Of a stretch of 64,000 bases of DNA, positions 1 to 8,084 are shown piece after piece. Origin of the DNA: Clostridium jeddahitimonense (GTDB lineage Bacteria; Bacillota; Clostridia; Clostridiales; Clostridiaceae); assembly GCA_000753455.2 (NCBI GenBank), contig LM994670.1, positions 1,838,162 through 1,902,161 of the forward strand, read 5' to 3'. Numbering within the stretch: the first letter of the stretch is position 1; every line of letters starts with the position of its first letter. Under the pieces are notes generated by a model that searched no databases, was not told the origin of the DNA, and saw only the letters and a list, made by a program, of their open reading frames with translations. Made by a program: the position numbers and the translations under genes.

Positions 1-1
1 T

Positions 2-2368
2 AAACCTTGGGGTTGGAGAAAGTACTTATTAAAGCCAATTATGTTTGATCCGGTAGATTATCCTTATGTTCTATTTAAAGAAACATTTCTTAAGCCTTTA
101 AAAATGAACCCAATAAAAATAAATTATGAAGATTATGAAAAACTTCTAAGAAATGAAAATATATGGGGAAATGGTGGGGATTTTAAATATCAGTATAGAG
201 CAGATCAAGAGTCTATATCTTTGAAGATAAGAGAAAATTACGAGAAAAGCAAACGGATATTTATCGAAGCGCCAACAGGAAGCGGTAAAACTTTTGCATA
301 TCTATTGATTGCGATTATAGTTAGTTATTTAAATAAGCAAAATAAAAACTTTGATGATAGCAATTTTGTTATTTCTACAGATACAAAAGAATTACAAAAT
401 CAATTAATAGATAAGGATATTCCAAATATTTTAAGGAAATTAAAGTTATACAATAAAATAAGTTTTGGAGCTATGAAAGGTAAAGGAAATTATATTTGTA
501 TGGAGAGACTTAAAAAGTCTAAAGAATTTGAAGAAGATGAAAATAGCTTGCTTTCTTTTCTGTTTTTGAAAAGATATGGAGAAGAAGGAACTAGTGGTGA
601 TCTAGAAAATATAAACTTCTGGGCCTTAAATTATTTTCATATAGATAAATATAAAAATCATATTAATTGTGATAGTGAAAACTGCAATTTAGATAGATGT
701 AAAACTATATGTTTTTTAAAAAATAGGTATAATGAATTGCCAAAGGAGAATATTACTGTGGTTAACCATTCATTATTAGCTAGTTGGCCTTATTCAGAAA
801 AAAGAAAAATTAATCATTTAATTATTGATGAGGCCCATAATTTAATGGAAAAAGCTCATGATTTTTTTTCAGAGGAATTTAATTCATATGAATTTTCAGA
901 ATTAATAAAGCAGATAAACGAAACAACTCCATCTATAATTTTTTTATTAAAAAGATTAAATGGACTCTATAATTATAAAAATCATATTGATTCTGATGAT
1001 ATTATAAATAAGTCAAAAGATATAAGTATTAGTATAGCTTTTATGTTAAATGAGTTTAGAAGAATAGGATTGAACAATGGAAAGTACAATTTTAATGATG
1101 AATTTTTTAATCCAGAAGAAGCGTTAAGAAATTCTTCTGAAAGCATTGCAGATTTATTAAGTGGTTTAAAAATGTGCATATATAGACTTTATAAAGTGTT
1201 AGATGATTATATAAAGAATATACTTGATGAGGATGAAAAAGATTCAGGGAATGAATATAGAGCGTTAAATAACTATGTTATGAAACTTAGAAGTGCTTTT
1301 GATATAATTGACAACTTTTTAGGGTATTCTAAAGAGTACGCTAAAGTTATAGACATAGATAAAGAATTTAAATATTTCATCATAAAAAATGTACCATTAA
1401 ATATTTCAAAATTAATAAATGAAAATATGCTAAATGAAGTAAAAAGTACAGTATTCATATCTGCAACATTAAGAATAAATAATTCGTTTCAAGAGGTTAA
1501 AAGAGTATTAGGACAAAAAGATGCTAATACTTTTTGGATAAAACCAGTATTTAATTTAAAGAATAGAACAAAAATTTTTACTGTAAAGGATATAGGATCT
1601 TATAAAAATGAAGAATTATTTGCAGAGAATACCGCAAAGTTAATTTATGATATAGCTATAAAAATCAAAGGGCATATCCTTGTTCTATTTAGTAATAACT
1701 TAAGACGTGAAAATGTTATGAATAAACTAACAATATACTCTAAGGGTACGGAATTAGAGATATACAATAATAAAAAAGCTATACAATATCTAAAAGATAA
1801 AAATAGACAGGTTGTAATATTAGGGAGCAAAGGCTTTTTTGAAGGTATAGACATACCAGGAGATTCTTTAAATTGTGTAATAATCGATAAAATTCCTAAT
1901 ATTAATCCTACAGATCCATTGTATAAAGCTTTAAAAACATATACGAACATATTTTATAGTGGATATAATTATCCTAAGGTGTGTATAAAACTTAAGCAAG
2001 GTTATGGAAGATTAATAAGAAGTATTTATGATTATGGATACTTTATTATTCTTGATGGAGGTACCAATAAAGATACTTTAAAAAAATTAGAGATAGATTT
2101 AAGCGGACCTGCTATTTATGAAAAATGGTCAAAAGAAATAGTAAATACAATATCTACAGATTTTAATAGGTGGAAAGAAGAGAATTTTTATAATATTATT
2201 AAAGAAGTTGATAGTAAGAATATCAAAGAAAGCTTTAATGATATATCTCAAAAAATGAATTTGTATTGGGAATGTGTAGAGACTGGCAATAAAGATGAAT
2301 TAGAATTTAAAAATAATGAAAAAAACTTGAAGGTTAAAGTCAATAATATTTTAAATAAAAGGTTGTGA
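2..2368 (+). CDS. DinG/XPD-like ATP-dependent DNA helicase, 5' truncated
   Basis: Superfamily 2 helicase of the DinG/XPD type, expected to unwind DNA during repair. Visible are Walker A (EAPTGSGKT, near 275-300), the DEAH box (IDEAHN, near 823-837) and motif VI (QGYGRLIRS, near 1996-2022). Between motifs I and II lie cysteines (ICMERL, then CDSENCNLDRCKTIC) in the place of the XPD/DinG 4Fe-4S cluster. The frame is open from base 2; the first ATG (41) has no ribosome binding site at usable distance, so the gene probably begins before the window. About 788 codons are visible. I cannot tell whether an N-terminal exonuclease domain lies upstream. The stop codon falls inside the terminator stem. 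Confidence 0.85.
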   Translation, partial: KPWGWRKYLLKPIMFDPVDYPYVLFKETFLKPLKMNPIKINYEDYEKLLRNENIWGNGGDFKYQYRADQESISLKIRENYEKSKRIFIEAPTGSGKTFAYLLIAIIVSYLNKQNKNFDDSNFVISTDTKELQNQLIDKDIPNILRKLKLYNKISFGAMKGKGNYICMERLKKSKEFEEDENSLLSFLFLKRYGEEGTSGDLENINFWALNYFHIDKYKNHINCDSENCNLDRCKTICFLKNRYNELPKENITVVNHSLLASWPYSEKRKINHLIIDEAHNLMEKAHDFFSEEFNSYEFSELIKQINETTPSIIFLLKRLNGLYNYKNHIDSDDIINKSKDISISIAFMLNEFRRIGLNNGKYNFNDEFFNPEEALRNSSESIADLLSGLKMCIYRLYKVLDDYIKNILDEDEKDSGNEYRALNNYVMKLRSAFDIIDNFLGYSKEYAKVIDIDKEFKYFIIKNVPLNISKLINENMLNEVKSTVFISATLRINNSFQEVKRVLGQKDANTFWIKPVFNLKNRTKIFTVKDIGSYKNEELFAENTAKLIYDIAIKIKGHILVLFSNNLRRENVMNKLTIYSKGTELEIYNNKKAIQYLKDKNRQVVILGSKGFFEGIDIPGDSLNCVIIDKIPNINPTDPLYKALKTYTNIFYSGYNYPKVCIKLKQGYGRLIRSIYDYGYFIILDGGTNKDTLKKLEIDLSGPAIYEKWSKEIVNTISTDFNRWKEENFYNIIKEVDSKNIKESFNDISQKMNLYWECVETGNKDELEFKNNEKNLKVKVNNILNKRL

Positions 2369-2395
2369 ACTAATTAGGTTGTTCACAACCTTTTT
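2361..2395 (+). terminator. Intrinsic terminator of the helicase gene
   Basis: Perfect 10-bp inverted repeat GGTTGTGAAC / GTTCACAACC around a 10-nt loop, followed by TTTTT. The helicase stop codon TGA (2366-2368) is part of the left arm. Confidence 0.85.
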
Positions 2396-2500
2396 GACAA
2401 TGTACTATAAATATAACTGAAAATATTAAGGGAAAATATACAATTATTATGCGGATAATGGAAAACAAAAATATAACATTCAGTATTTGTCCGAAAAACG

Positions 2501-2530
2501 TTGACAAAAGGTCGAAAATTATCGTATTCT
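2501..2530 (+). promoter_or_regulatory. Sigma-A-type promoter of the ABC importer operon
   Basis: TTGACA (2501-2506), an 18-bp spacer and TATTCT (2525-2530), about 70 nt before the ATPase start. I see no riboswitch or clear operator in the rest of the 2396-2603 gap. Confidence 0.6.
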
Positions 2531-2603
2531 GTTAAATGAGCGAAAGCTTTTTTACATTTAGAAATTAATATTTGTATTAAATTAGGCATGAGGTGAATTA
2601 CTA

Positions 2604-3647
2604 ATGGGTATAAGACTAGAAAATCTAGTTGTCAAGTTTGGAGATTTTAAAGCGATTAATGATGTAACATTACAAATACCAAAAGGTAAGCTTGTATCAT
2701 TATTAGGACCTTCAGGATCAGGTAAATCAACAACATTATTTACTATTTCAGGAATACACAAGCCACATAGTGGTAAGATATTCTTTGGTGATAGGGATGT
2801 TACTGGATTAGAGCCAGAGCAATTAGGAATAGGATTAGTTTTCCAAAACTATGCACTATATCCGCATATGACTGTAAGAGAAAATATTTTATTCCCTTTA
2901 AGAAATTTAAAATGGGACAAGGTTAAGGCTGAAGAAAGAGTTCTTGAAGTTGCAAAAATAGTTAAGATTCAAGATCAATTAGATAAGAAGCCAGCTCAAC
3001 TTTCAGGAGGACAGCAACAAAGAGTTGCTATAGCGAGAGCTATTGCAAAAAATCCTGATATCTTATTACTTGATGAACCACTTTCTAACTTAGATACTAA
3101 GTTAAGAGTTGAAACTAGACAAGAAATAAGAAGAATACAAAAAGAAACAGGGGTTACTGCTATATTTGTAACTCACGATCAAGAAGAAGCTATGAGTATT
3201 TCAGATGAGATCGTATTAATGAAGGATGGAGCTATTCAACAAATTTCTTCACCAAGCGATATCTATATGAATCCTGTTAACAAATTCGTTGCTTCATTTA
3301 TTGGAAGTCCAGAAATGAACTTCATTGATATAGCAATAAATGATGGGAAGTGTACTATTGATTCATTAACAATAGACAACCTTCCAAAGAATATGACTAA
3401 AGCTACATTAGGTTTTAGAGCAGAAGATTTAGAGGTTGCTACAGAAGGGCTTAAAACTAAGGTAATGACAGTAGAAATATTAGGTAGAGAAAGATTATTA
3501 ACTTTAGAGCATCAAGGTAGAACTTATAAGATGTTAGTTGATAAAGAGTTCTATGTAAATGAAGGTGAAGAATTAATAGTTAAACCTAAAACTGGTAAGA
3601 GTTATGTGTTTGACGCTGAAAGCGAGGCGTTCGTAACAAAATGCTAA
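2604..3647 (+). CDS. CUT1-type sugar ABC transporter ATP-binding protein (UgpC/MsmX/MalK family)
   Basis: Cytoplasmic ATPase that powers an importer for a sugar or sugar phosphate. Walker A GPSGSGKST (residues 35-43), Q-loop Gln81, signature LSGGQ (133-137), Walker B DILLLDE (152-158), switch His191, and a C-terminal TOBE-like region from about residue 235, as in MalK/UgpC proteins. The 347-residue length is normal. Start ATG 2604 follows AGGTG at good spacing. The stop overlaps the start of the next gene by 7 nt (3641-3647), so translation is probably coupled. It is first in an ATPase-permease-permease-binding protein operon whose order resembles ugp-type systems; the substrate cannot be read from sequence. 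Confidence 0.93.
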   Translation: MGIRLENLVVKFGDFKAINDVTLQIPKGKLVSLLGPSGSGKSTTLFTISGIHKPHSGKIFFGDRDVTGLEPEQLGIGLVFQNYALYPHMTVRENILFPLRNLKWDKVKAEERVLEVAKIVKIQDQLDKKPAQLSGGQQQRVAIARAIAKNPDILLLDEPLSNLDTKLRVETRQEIRRIQKETGVTAIFVTHDQEEAMSISDEIVLMKDGAIQQISSPSDIYMNPVNKFVASFIGSPEMNFIDIAINDGKCTIDSLTIDNLPKNMTKATLGFRAEDLEVATEGLKTKVMTVEILGRERLLTLEHQGRTYKMLVDKEFYVNEGEELIVKPKTGKSYVFDAESEAFVTKC

Positions 3648-4507
3648 AAAAAGGGCGTAAAGGATATATATATTTATTACCAGCATTAATCATATTAGGT
3701 ATATTTGTTTTCTATCCAATAATAAATACAGTTATTTTTAGTTTTGATGAAACTAAAGCACCAGGGTTTGTATTTGGACTTGAAAGTTACAAATTCCTAT
3801 TCCAAGATAAGAGATTTTTACAATCAATTATAAACACATGTGTTTATGCAGCAATTGTACCTGTATTATCTGTAGGTATTTCATTGCTACTTGCAAATTC
3901 ATTAGTAAATATTAAAAGTGAAAAGATAAGAGGAATATTCCAAAGTATATACTTCTTACCATATGTAACTTCATTAGTTGCAATTGGTATAGTATGGTCT
4001 TGGTTATTTAATAGTGAATATGGAATAATAAATTACTTCTTAGGAGTTATAGGAGTTAATCCAATAAATTGGCTTAATGATCCTAAGTATGCAATGGTTG
4101 CTTTAATAATCTTTGCAGTATGGAAGAGTTTAGCTTTCAATACACTTATCTTAACTACAGGAATAGCCTCAATCAATCCGCAATACTATCAAGCAGCTAA
4201 AATAGACCAAGCTACAAGTGGAACTATTTTCAGAAAAATAACTATTAAATTAGTTTCACCTATGATTGTATACACATATATAATCAGTTTAATTGCAGCA
4301 TTTAAGGTTTATACAGAAGTTTATGTTCTTTTTGGAGGACGTACACTAGATGGTGCAGTATCTACAGTAGTTAGATATATTATAGATAGATTCTATGGGG
4401 ACCAAGACTTCCCGTTAGCATTTGCTGCAGCGGTTGTATTATTATTAATAATTTTAACTGTTACATTTGTTCAAAGAACAATTGCACGTAATAAAGTTCA
4501 TTATTAA
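3641..4507 (+). CDS. ABC transporter permease, UgpA/MalF type
   Basis: Inner-membrane subunit of the importer, 288 residues, with about six hydrophobic helices (first near residues 11-29). The cytoplasmic EAA loop that docks on the ATPase is seen near residue 185-210 (YYQAAKIDQATSG, then the helix leading to KLVSP). Family members pair with a MalG/UgpE permease, which follows 11 nt downstream. The start overlaps the ATPase gene by 7 nt. Assigned to CUT1 (di- and oligosaccharide, glycerol-phosphate) uptake by family; substrate unknown. Confidence 0.92.
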   Translation: MLKKGRKGYIYLLPALIILGIFVFYPIINTVIFSFDETKAPGFVFGLESYKFLFQDKRFLQSIINTCVYAAIVPVLSVGISLLLANSLVNIKSEKIRGIFQSIYFLPYVTSLVAIGIVWSWLFNSEYGIINYFLGVIGVNPINWLNDPKYAMVALIIFAVWKSLAFNTLILTTGIASINPQYYQAAKIDQATSGTIFRKITIKLVSPMIVYTYIISLIAAFKVYTEVYVLFGGRTLDGAVSTVVRYIIDRFYGDQDFPLAFAAAVVLLLIILTVTFVQRTIARNKVHY

Positions 4508-4518
4508 GGAGTGCGGAC

Positions 4519-5346
4519 ATGAAGAATAAATTAAATATAAAAGTAGCTTTAAAGTATTTTGTATTAGTTGCTTTTGCTATAATTACTTTATTCCCATTTT
4601 ATTGGATGATAGCTTCATCTTTTAAGGATAGTTTTGAGGTTATCCAGACACCTCCAACTATGTTCCCTAACAAGATATTATGGGAGAATTATAGTACAGC
4701 ATTTTCAATGGCTCCATTTGGGAGATACTTTTTAAATACTATATTAGTTACAATTTTAAGTATAGTTAGTACAGTTATAATAGCAATATTATCAGCTTTC
4801 GCTTTTTCTCATCTTGAGTTTAAAGGAAGAGATTTAATATTCTCACTTTTCTTAGCATCAATGATGATACCAGGTGAGGTTTTAATAGTTACAAACTTTA
4901 AGACAATATCTCAATTAGGGCTTATGGATACTTATTCAGCATTATTTGTGCCATATATGGCAAATGTATTATATATCTATATGCTTAGAGAATTCTTCTT
5001 AAAGATACCAAAACAATTATATTATGCAGCTAAAGTTGATGGTTCAAGTGATTGGAAATTCCTATGGAGAATTGTTGTTCCAATGGCCAAGCCTTCAATA
5101 ATAACAATCTGTATTCTAGTAGGTATAAATTCATGGAACGCTTTCTTATGGCCATTATTAGTTACTAATAAAGAAAGTATGAGATTATTAGCAACAGGGC
5201 TTACAGCATTCCAATCTGATGCAGGAAATCAATATGAGCTAATTATGGCAGCTTCAACTATAATTACTATGCCTATAATAGCTATATATATATTCCTTCA
5301 TAAGAAGATTATGAGTGGTATATCTATAGGGGGAATTAAAGGATAA
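4519..5346 (+). CDS. ABC transporter permease, UgpE/MalG type
   Basis: Second membrane subunit, 275 residues, about six hydrophobic segments and an EAA loop (YYAAKVDGSSDWKFLWRIVVP). The C-terminal ISGGIKG-like tail is typical of MalG/UgpE permeases (here SGISIGGIKG). The start follows AAGGAG closely (4508-4513). It pairs with the preceding permease to form the translocation pore. A stem-loop lies in the 182 nt between this gene and the binding-protein gene. Confidence 0.92.
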   Translation: MKNKLNIKVALKYFVLVAFAIITLFPFYWMIASSFKDSFEVIQTPPTMFPNKILWENYSTAFSMAPFGRYFLNTILVTILSIVSTVIIAILSAFAFSHLEFKGRDLIFSLFLASMMIPGEVLIVTNFKTISQLGLMDTYSALFVPYMANVLYIYMLREFFLKIPKQLYYAAKVDGSSDWKFLWRIVVPMAKPSIITICILVGINSWNAFLWPLLVTNKESMRLLATGLTAFQSDAGNQYELIMAASTIITMPIIAIYIFLHKKIMSGISIGGIKG

Positions 5347-5395
5347 GTTATTAGGAATAACATATTTGTTTTTGATGATTTATTAGTTGTATGAG

Positions 5396-5439
5396 TTTGA
5401 GGATAACTTTCTATTATGAAAGCTATCCTTACGCTCAAA
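5396..5439 (+). promoter_or_regulatory. Intra-operon stem-loop before the binding-protein gene
   Basis: GGATAACTTT (5401-5410) pairs with AAAGCTATCC (5419-5428) with one mismatch, and TTTGA/TCAAA extends the stem beyond a 3' bulge. There is no U-tract, so it is unlikely to be a full terminator. Such hairpins between permease and binding-protein genes often mark RNA processing or stabilisation that raises binding-protein output; that role is inferred here. Confidence 0.5.
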
Positions 5440-5528
5440 AAAATTTTAGATTTTTTATGAAATCATTTAGATTGTCAAATATGGAATTCTTGATATATAT
5501 ATTAAAAATTTTACAAGAGGTGGTACGA

Positions 5529-6857
5529 ATGAGAAAAAGATTATTAGCAGTATTAATGACTGCAGTAGTTGCTACTTCAGCTTTTGTTGGATGTTCTAAA
5601 GATGGATCATCAAATGCTGATATAGTAACAGAACTACAAGAGCCTGTAACTATTGAAATGTGGCACTACATGAATGGTAAACAAGCTGAAACATTACAAG
5701 AAATCGTTGATGACTTTAACGCAACAAACGATAAGGGGATAACTGTAAATGCTGTTGGGCAAGGAAATATTCCTGACCTAAACAAGAAAGTTATAACTGC
5801 TGGACAATCTAACACTTTACCAGCAATCGTAAATGTGTATCCTGATTTAGCTACAGGATTAATAAATGAAGGAAAAATAGTTGATTTAGCTCCATACATA
5901 AATGATGAAAATGTTGGTATGGCTGAAGATATAAAAAATGACTTTGTTGATGCTTTTATAGCTGAATTATCTCAATGGGGTGAAGGAAAAGTTTATGGTA
6001 TGCCAATGACTAAGTCTACTGAAGTTGTATACGTAAATAAAACTTTACTAGAGAAAATAGGGTACAAAGTAGAAGACCTACAAAACTTAACAATGGAAAA
6101 ATTAGCTGAAATATCAAAGAAAGCTTACGAAGAATTAGGTATAGCTGGATTTGGATTTGACTCATCTTCTAATGCTTTCATTTCAGCTTTAAAAATGGAT
6201 GGAAAGAACTTCGTTGAATTAGATGGTACAATCAATGTTGATAATGAGTGGGTAAGAGAATTCTTAAAGTTCTTCCAAGAGCAAACAACTAAAGGATACT
6301 TTAGAGTTGCTGGAGAGGATAAGTTCCTTTCAGGTCCATTCTCTAACCAAAAGGTGTTAGCATACCAAGGTTCTTCTGCAGGTTTTGCTCATATTAAGAC
6401 AAATGATGCTTTTGAAATAGCTGTAGTAGAAGTTCCAGTATTTGAAGGGAAGGATAAAGCTGTTATCCAACAAGGAGCTTCTTTATTCGTTACTAACAAC
6501 GTTTCAGTTGAGCAACAATATGCTGCATATGAATTTATGAAATTCTTAACTAACGCTGAGAACACTGCTAAATTTGCAACTTCAACAGGTTACTTACCAG
6601 TTAGAAAGTCTGCTCAAGAATTACCAGAAGTTAAAGCTTTAATTGAAGATGAAACTAATCTTTATGGTAAAATATACAATGTAGCTCAAGAAGCTTTAAA
6701 CTATGCTTACTATACTCCAGCTGTTAATAATGCACAATCTGCAAGAACATCAGCTGAAGAAAAATACGCAGCATTTGTTACAGGAAGCATTACAGATGTT
6801 GATACTTTAATTACTGAATTATTATCAGAAGTTGAAACTTCAATAAACAGACAATAA
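5529..6857 (+). CDS. Extracellular solute-binding lipoprotein of the ABC importer
   Basis: Family 1 (UgpB/MalE-like) substrate-binding protein, 442 residues, tethered outside the membrane. It starts MRKRLLAVLM, a lysine/arginine plus hydrophobic signal peptide, with the lipid-modified Cys22 in AFVGC (Phe at -3 is slightly off consensus). The mature part has the EMWHYMNGK opening and KVYGMPMTKSTEVVYVNK hinge-strand pattern of the family. An in-frame start at 5391 exists but lacks a ribosome binding site and would bury the signal peptide; AAGAGGTGG sits before ATG 5529. It probably binds a sugar or glycerophosphodiester-type ligand; not resolvable by eye. Confidence 0.92.
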   Translation: MRKRLLAVLMTAVVATSAFVGCSKDGSSNADIVTELQEPVTIEMWHYMNGKQAETLQEIVDDFNATNDKGITVNAVGQGNIPDLNKKVITAGQSNTLPAIVNVYPDLATGLINEGKIVDLAPYINDENVGMAEDIKNDFVDAFIAELSQWGEGKVYGMPMTKSTEVVYVNKTLLEKIGYKVEDLQNLTMEKLAEISKKAYEELGIAGFGFDSSSNAFISALKMDGKNFVELDGTINVDNEWVREFLKFFQEQTTKGYFRVAGEDKFLSGPFSNQKVLAYQGSSAGFAHIKTNDAFEIAVVEVPVFEGKDKAVIQQGASLFVTNNVSVEQQYAAYEFMKFLTNAENTAKFATSTGYLPVRKSAQELPEVKALIEDETNLYGKIYNVAQEALNYAYYTPAVNNAQSARTSAEEKYAAFVTGSITDVDTLITELLSEVETSINRQ

Positions 6858-6903
6858 TTAAAATTGAAAATATTTGATTTTCTACAGTATTATTAATTGA
6901 TTT

Positions 6904-6949
6904 AAAGTCCCTACTTAGTTATAATATATAGCTATGTAGGGACTTTTTT
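6904..6949 (+). terminator. Intrinsic terminator of the ABC operon
   Basis: AAAGTCCCTAC (6904-6914) pairs with GTAGGGACTTT (6936-6946), ending in a run of six T. Confidence 0.9.
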
Positions 6950-6984
6950 GATATAGTTAATGCCGTATATGTAGGAGGAAACAC

Positions 6985-7941
6985 ATGATAAATGATTTAA
7001 TGCGAAAAATTATTAATAAAATCGAAGAATATGATAAGATAGCTTTATTTAGGCACGTTTTCCCAGACCCAGATTCCTATGGAGCACAAAACGCCCTTAA
7101 AAATATTATAGAAACAACTTATCCTAATAAAAGGGTTATTTTGCTTGGAGAACATTCAAAAAATCTAGAATATATAGGGAAGATGGATCAAAGTGAAAAA
7201 TTAGATAAAGATACTTTAGCTATAATTTTAGATGTTGCTAATGCTCCAAGAGTTGATAATCAAGAATTTAATAATTGCGGATATATTATAAAGATAGATC
7301 ATCATAAACCTTTTGATGCTCCTTTTGAAGATTTAAGTTTTGTTGATACTAATTACCAATCAACTTGTGAAATGATTTTAGACATTTATTTAAGCAATAG
7401 AGATAAATTGAAAATAGAAAAGCATGGAAGAAAGTCATTATTTACTGGGATAATAGGGGACACAGGTAGATTTTTATATGTAGAAAATCCAACACCTCTT
7501 TTTAAGAAACTATCAGAAATAACTTTTGATTTAGAAGCTAAAGAAATATATGCTAATATGTATAGAAGAGAAGAAGAGGAGTTGAAATTCCTAGGGTATA
7601 TCTACTCGAACTATAAGAAAACCGATAATGGGGTAGCTTACTTAAAAGTTCCTAAAGAAGATTTAGCTAAATTTGGACTTGAAACTATGAAGGCTGTAAG
7701 AATGGTTAATGCGCTTCAAGATACAGCAGGAATAATTAACTGGATGTTCTTTGTTGAAAAGCCAGAAGGCGGGGTATTCTGTGAATTTAGATCTAATGGG
7801 CCAAGGGTTAATGATATTGCTGCTAAATTTGGTGGTGGTGGTCATATATTAGCTGCTGGTGCTTCTATAGAGAGTTTTGATGTAGCTGATAAAATGATAG
7901 AGGAATTTGATAATAATTGTAAGGAATATTTAAATAAATAA
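6985..7941 (+). CDS. DHH/DHHA1-family phosphoesterase (NrnA-like)
   Basis: Predicted Mn-dependent phosphoesterase that degrades very short RNAs, pAp or a cyclic-dinucleotide product. N-terminal DHH domain with RHVFPDPDSYG (residues about 23-33), ILDVAN and the name-giving DHH in IKIDHHKPF (about 103-111); C-terminal DHHA1 nucleic-acid motif GGGGHILAAGAS (about 288-299). Start ATG 6985 follows TAGGAGG. At 318 residues it is normal for the family. It is a paralogue of nrnA at 16435, but the first motif reads DPDS instead of DGDA, and it stands alone rather than in the rbfA-truB operon. Substrate preference is not predictable by eye. Confidence 0.88.
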   Translation: MINDLMRKIINKIEEYDKIALFRHVFPDPDSYGAQNALKNIIETTYPNKRVILLGEHSKNLEYIGKMDQSEKLDKDTLAIILDVANAPRVDNQEFNNCGYIIKIDHHKPFDAPFEDLSFVDTNYQSTCEMILDIYLSNRDKLKIEKHGRKSLFTGIIGDTGRFLYVENPTPLFKKLSEITFDLEAKEIYANMYRREEEELKFLGYIYSNYKKTDNGVAYLKVPKEDLAKFGLETMKAVRMVNALQDTAGIINWMFFVEKPEGGVFCEFRSNGPRVNDIAAKFGGGGHILAAGASIESFDVADKMIEEFDNNCKEYLNK

Positions 7942-7983
7942 GCTTAAATTAACTATTTATCTCATATAATATATAAGTTTTGG

Positions 7984-8012
7984 TTGACATTTTATGAATG
8001 AATAAATAAAAT
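7984..8012 (+). promoter_or_regulatory. Sigma-A-type promoter
   Basis: TTGACA (7984-7989), 17-bp spacer, TAAAAT (8007-8012). It lies immediately before a terminator hairpin, so transcripts from it would have to read through that hairpin to reach the gene at 8085. Confidence 0.5.
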
Positions 8013-8020
8013 TATAGTAT

Positions 8021-8051
8021 AAACTCCAAAGTAGTTTTCTTTGGAGTTTTT
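8021..8051 (+). terminator. Intrinsic terminator or attenuator before the SF1-S24 fusion gene
   Basis: AAACTCCAAAG (8021-8031) pairs with CTTTGGAGTTT, then a T-run. It can end transcription from 6985-7941; with the promoter just upstream it could also act as an attenuator for the following gene. Confidence 0.75.
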
Positions 8052-8084
8052 ATCATATACATATTGTCTAGAGTAGGTGGATTT

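Noticed and set aside
41..2368. ATG at 41 as the true start of the DinG-like helicase
   Set aside because: Frame is open back to base 2 and there is no ribosome binding site at proper distance (the only GGAG lies 22 nt upstream).
2604..6857. Naming the ABC operon ugp (glycerol-3-phosphate) outright
   Set aside because: Gene order fits, but CUT1 substrates cannot be told apart by eye; no glycerol metabolism genes nearby.
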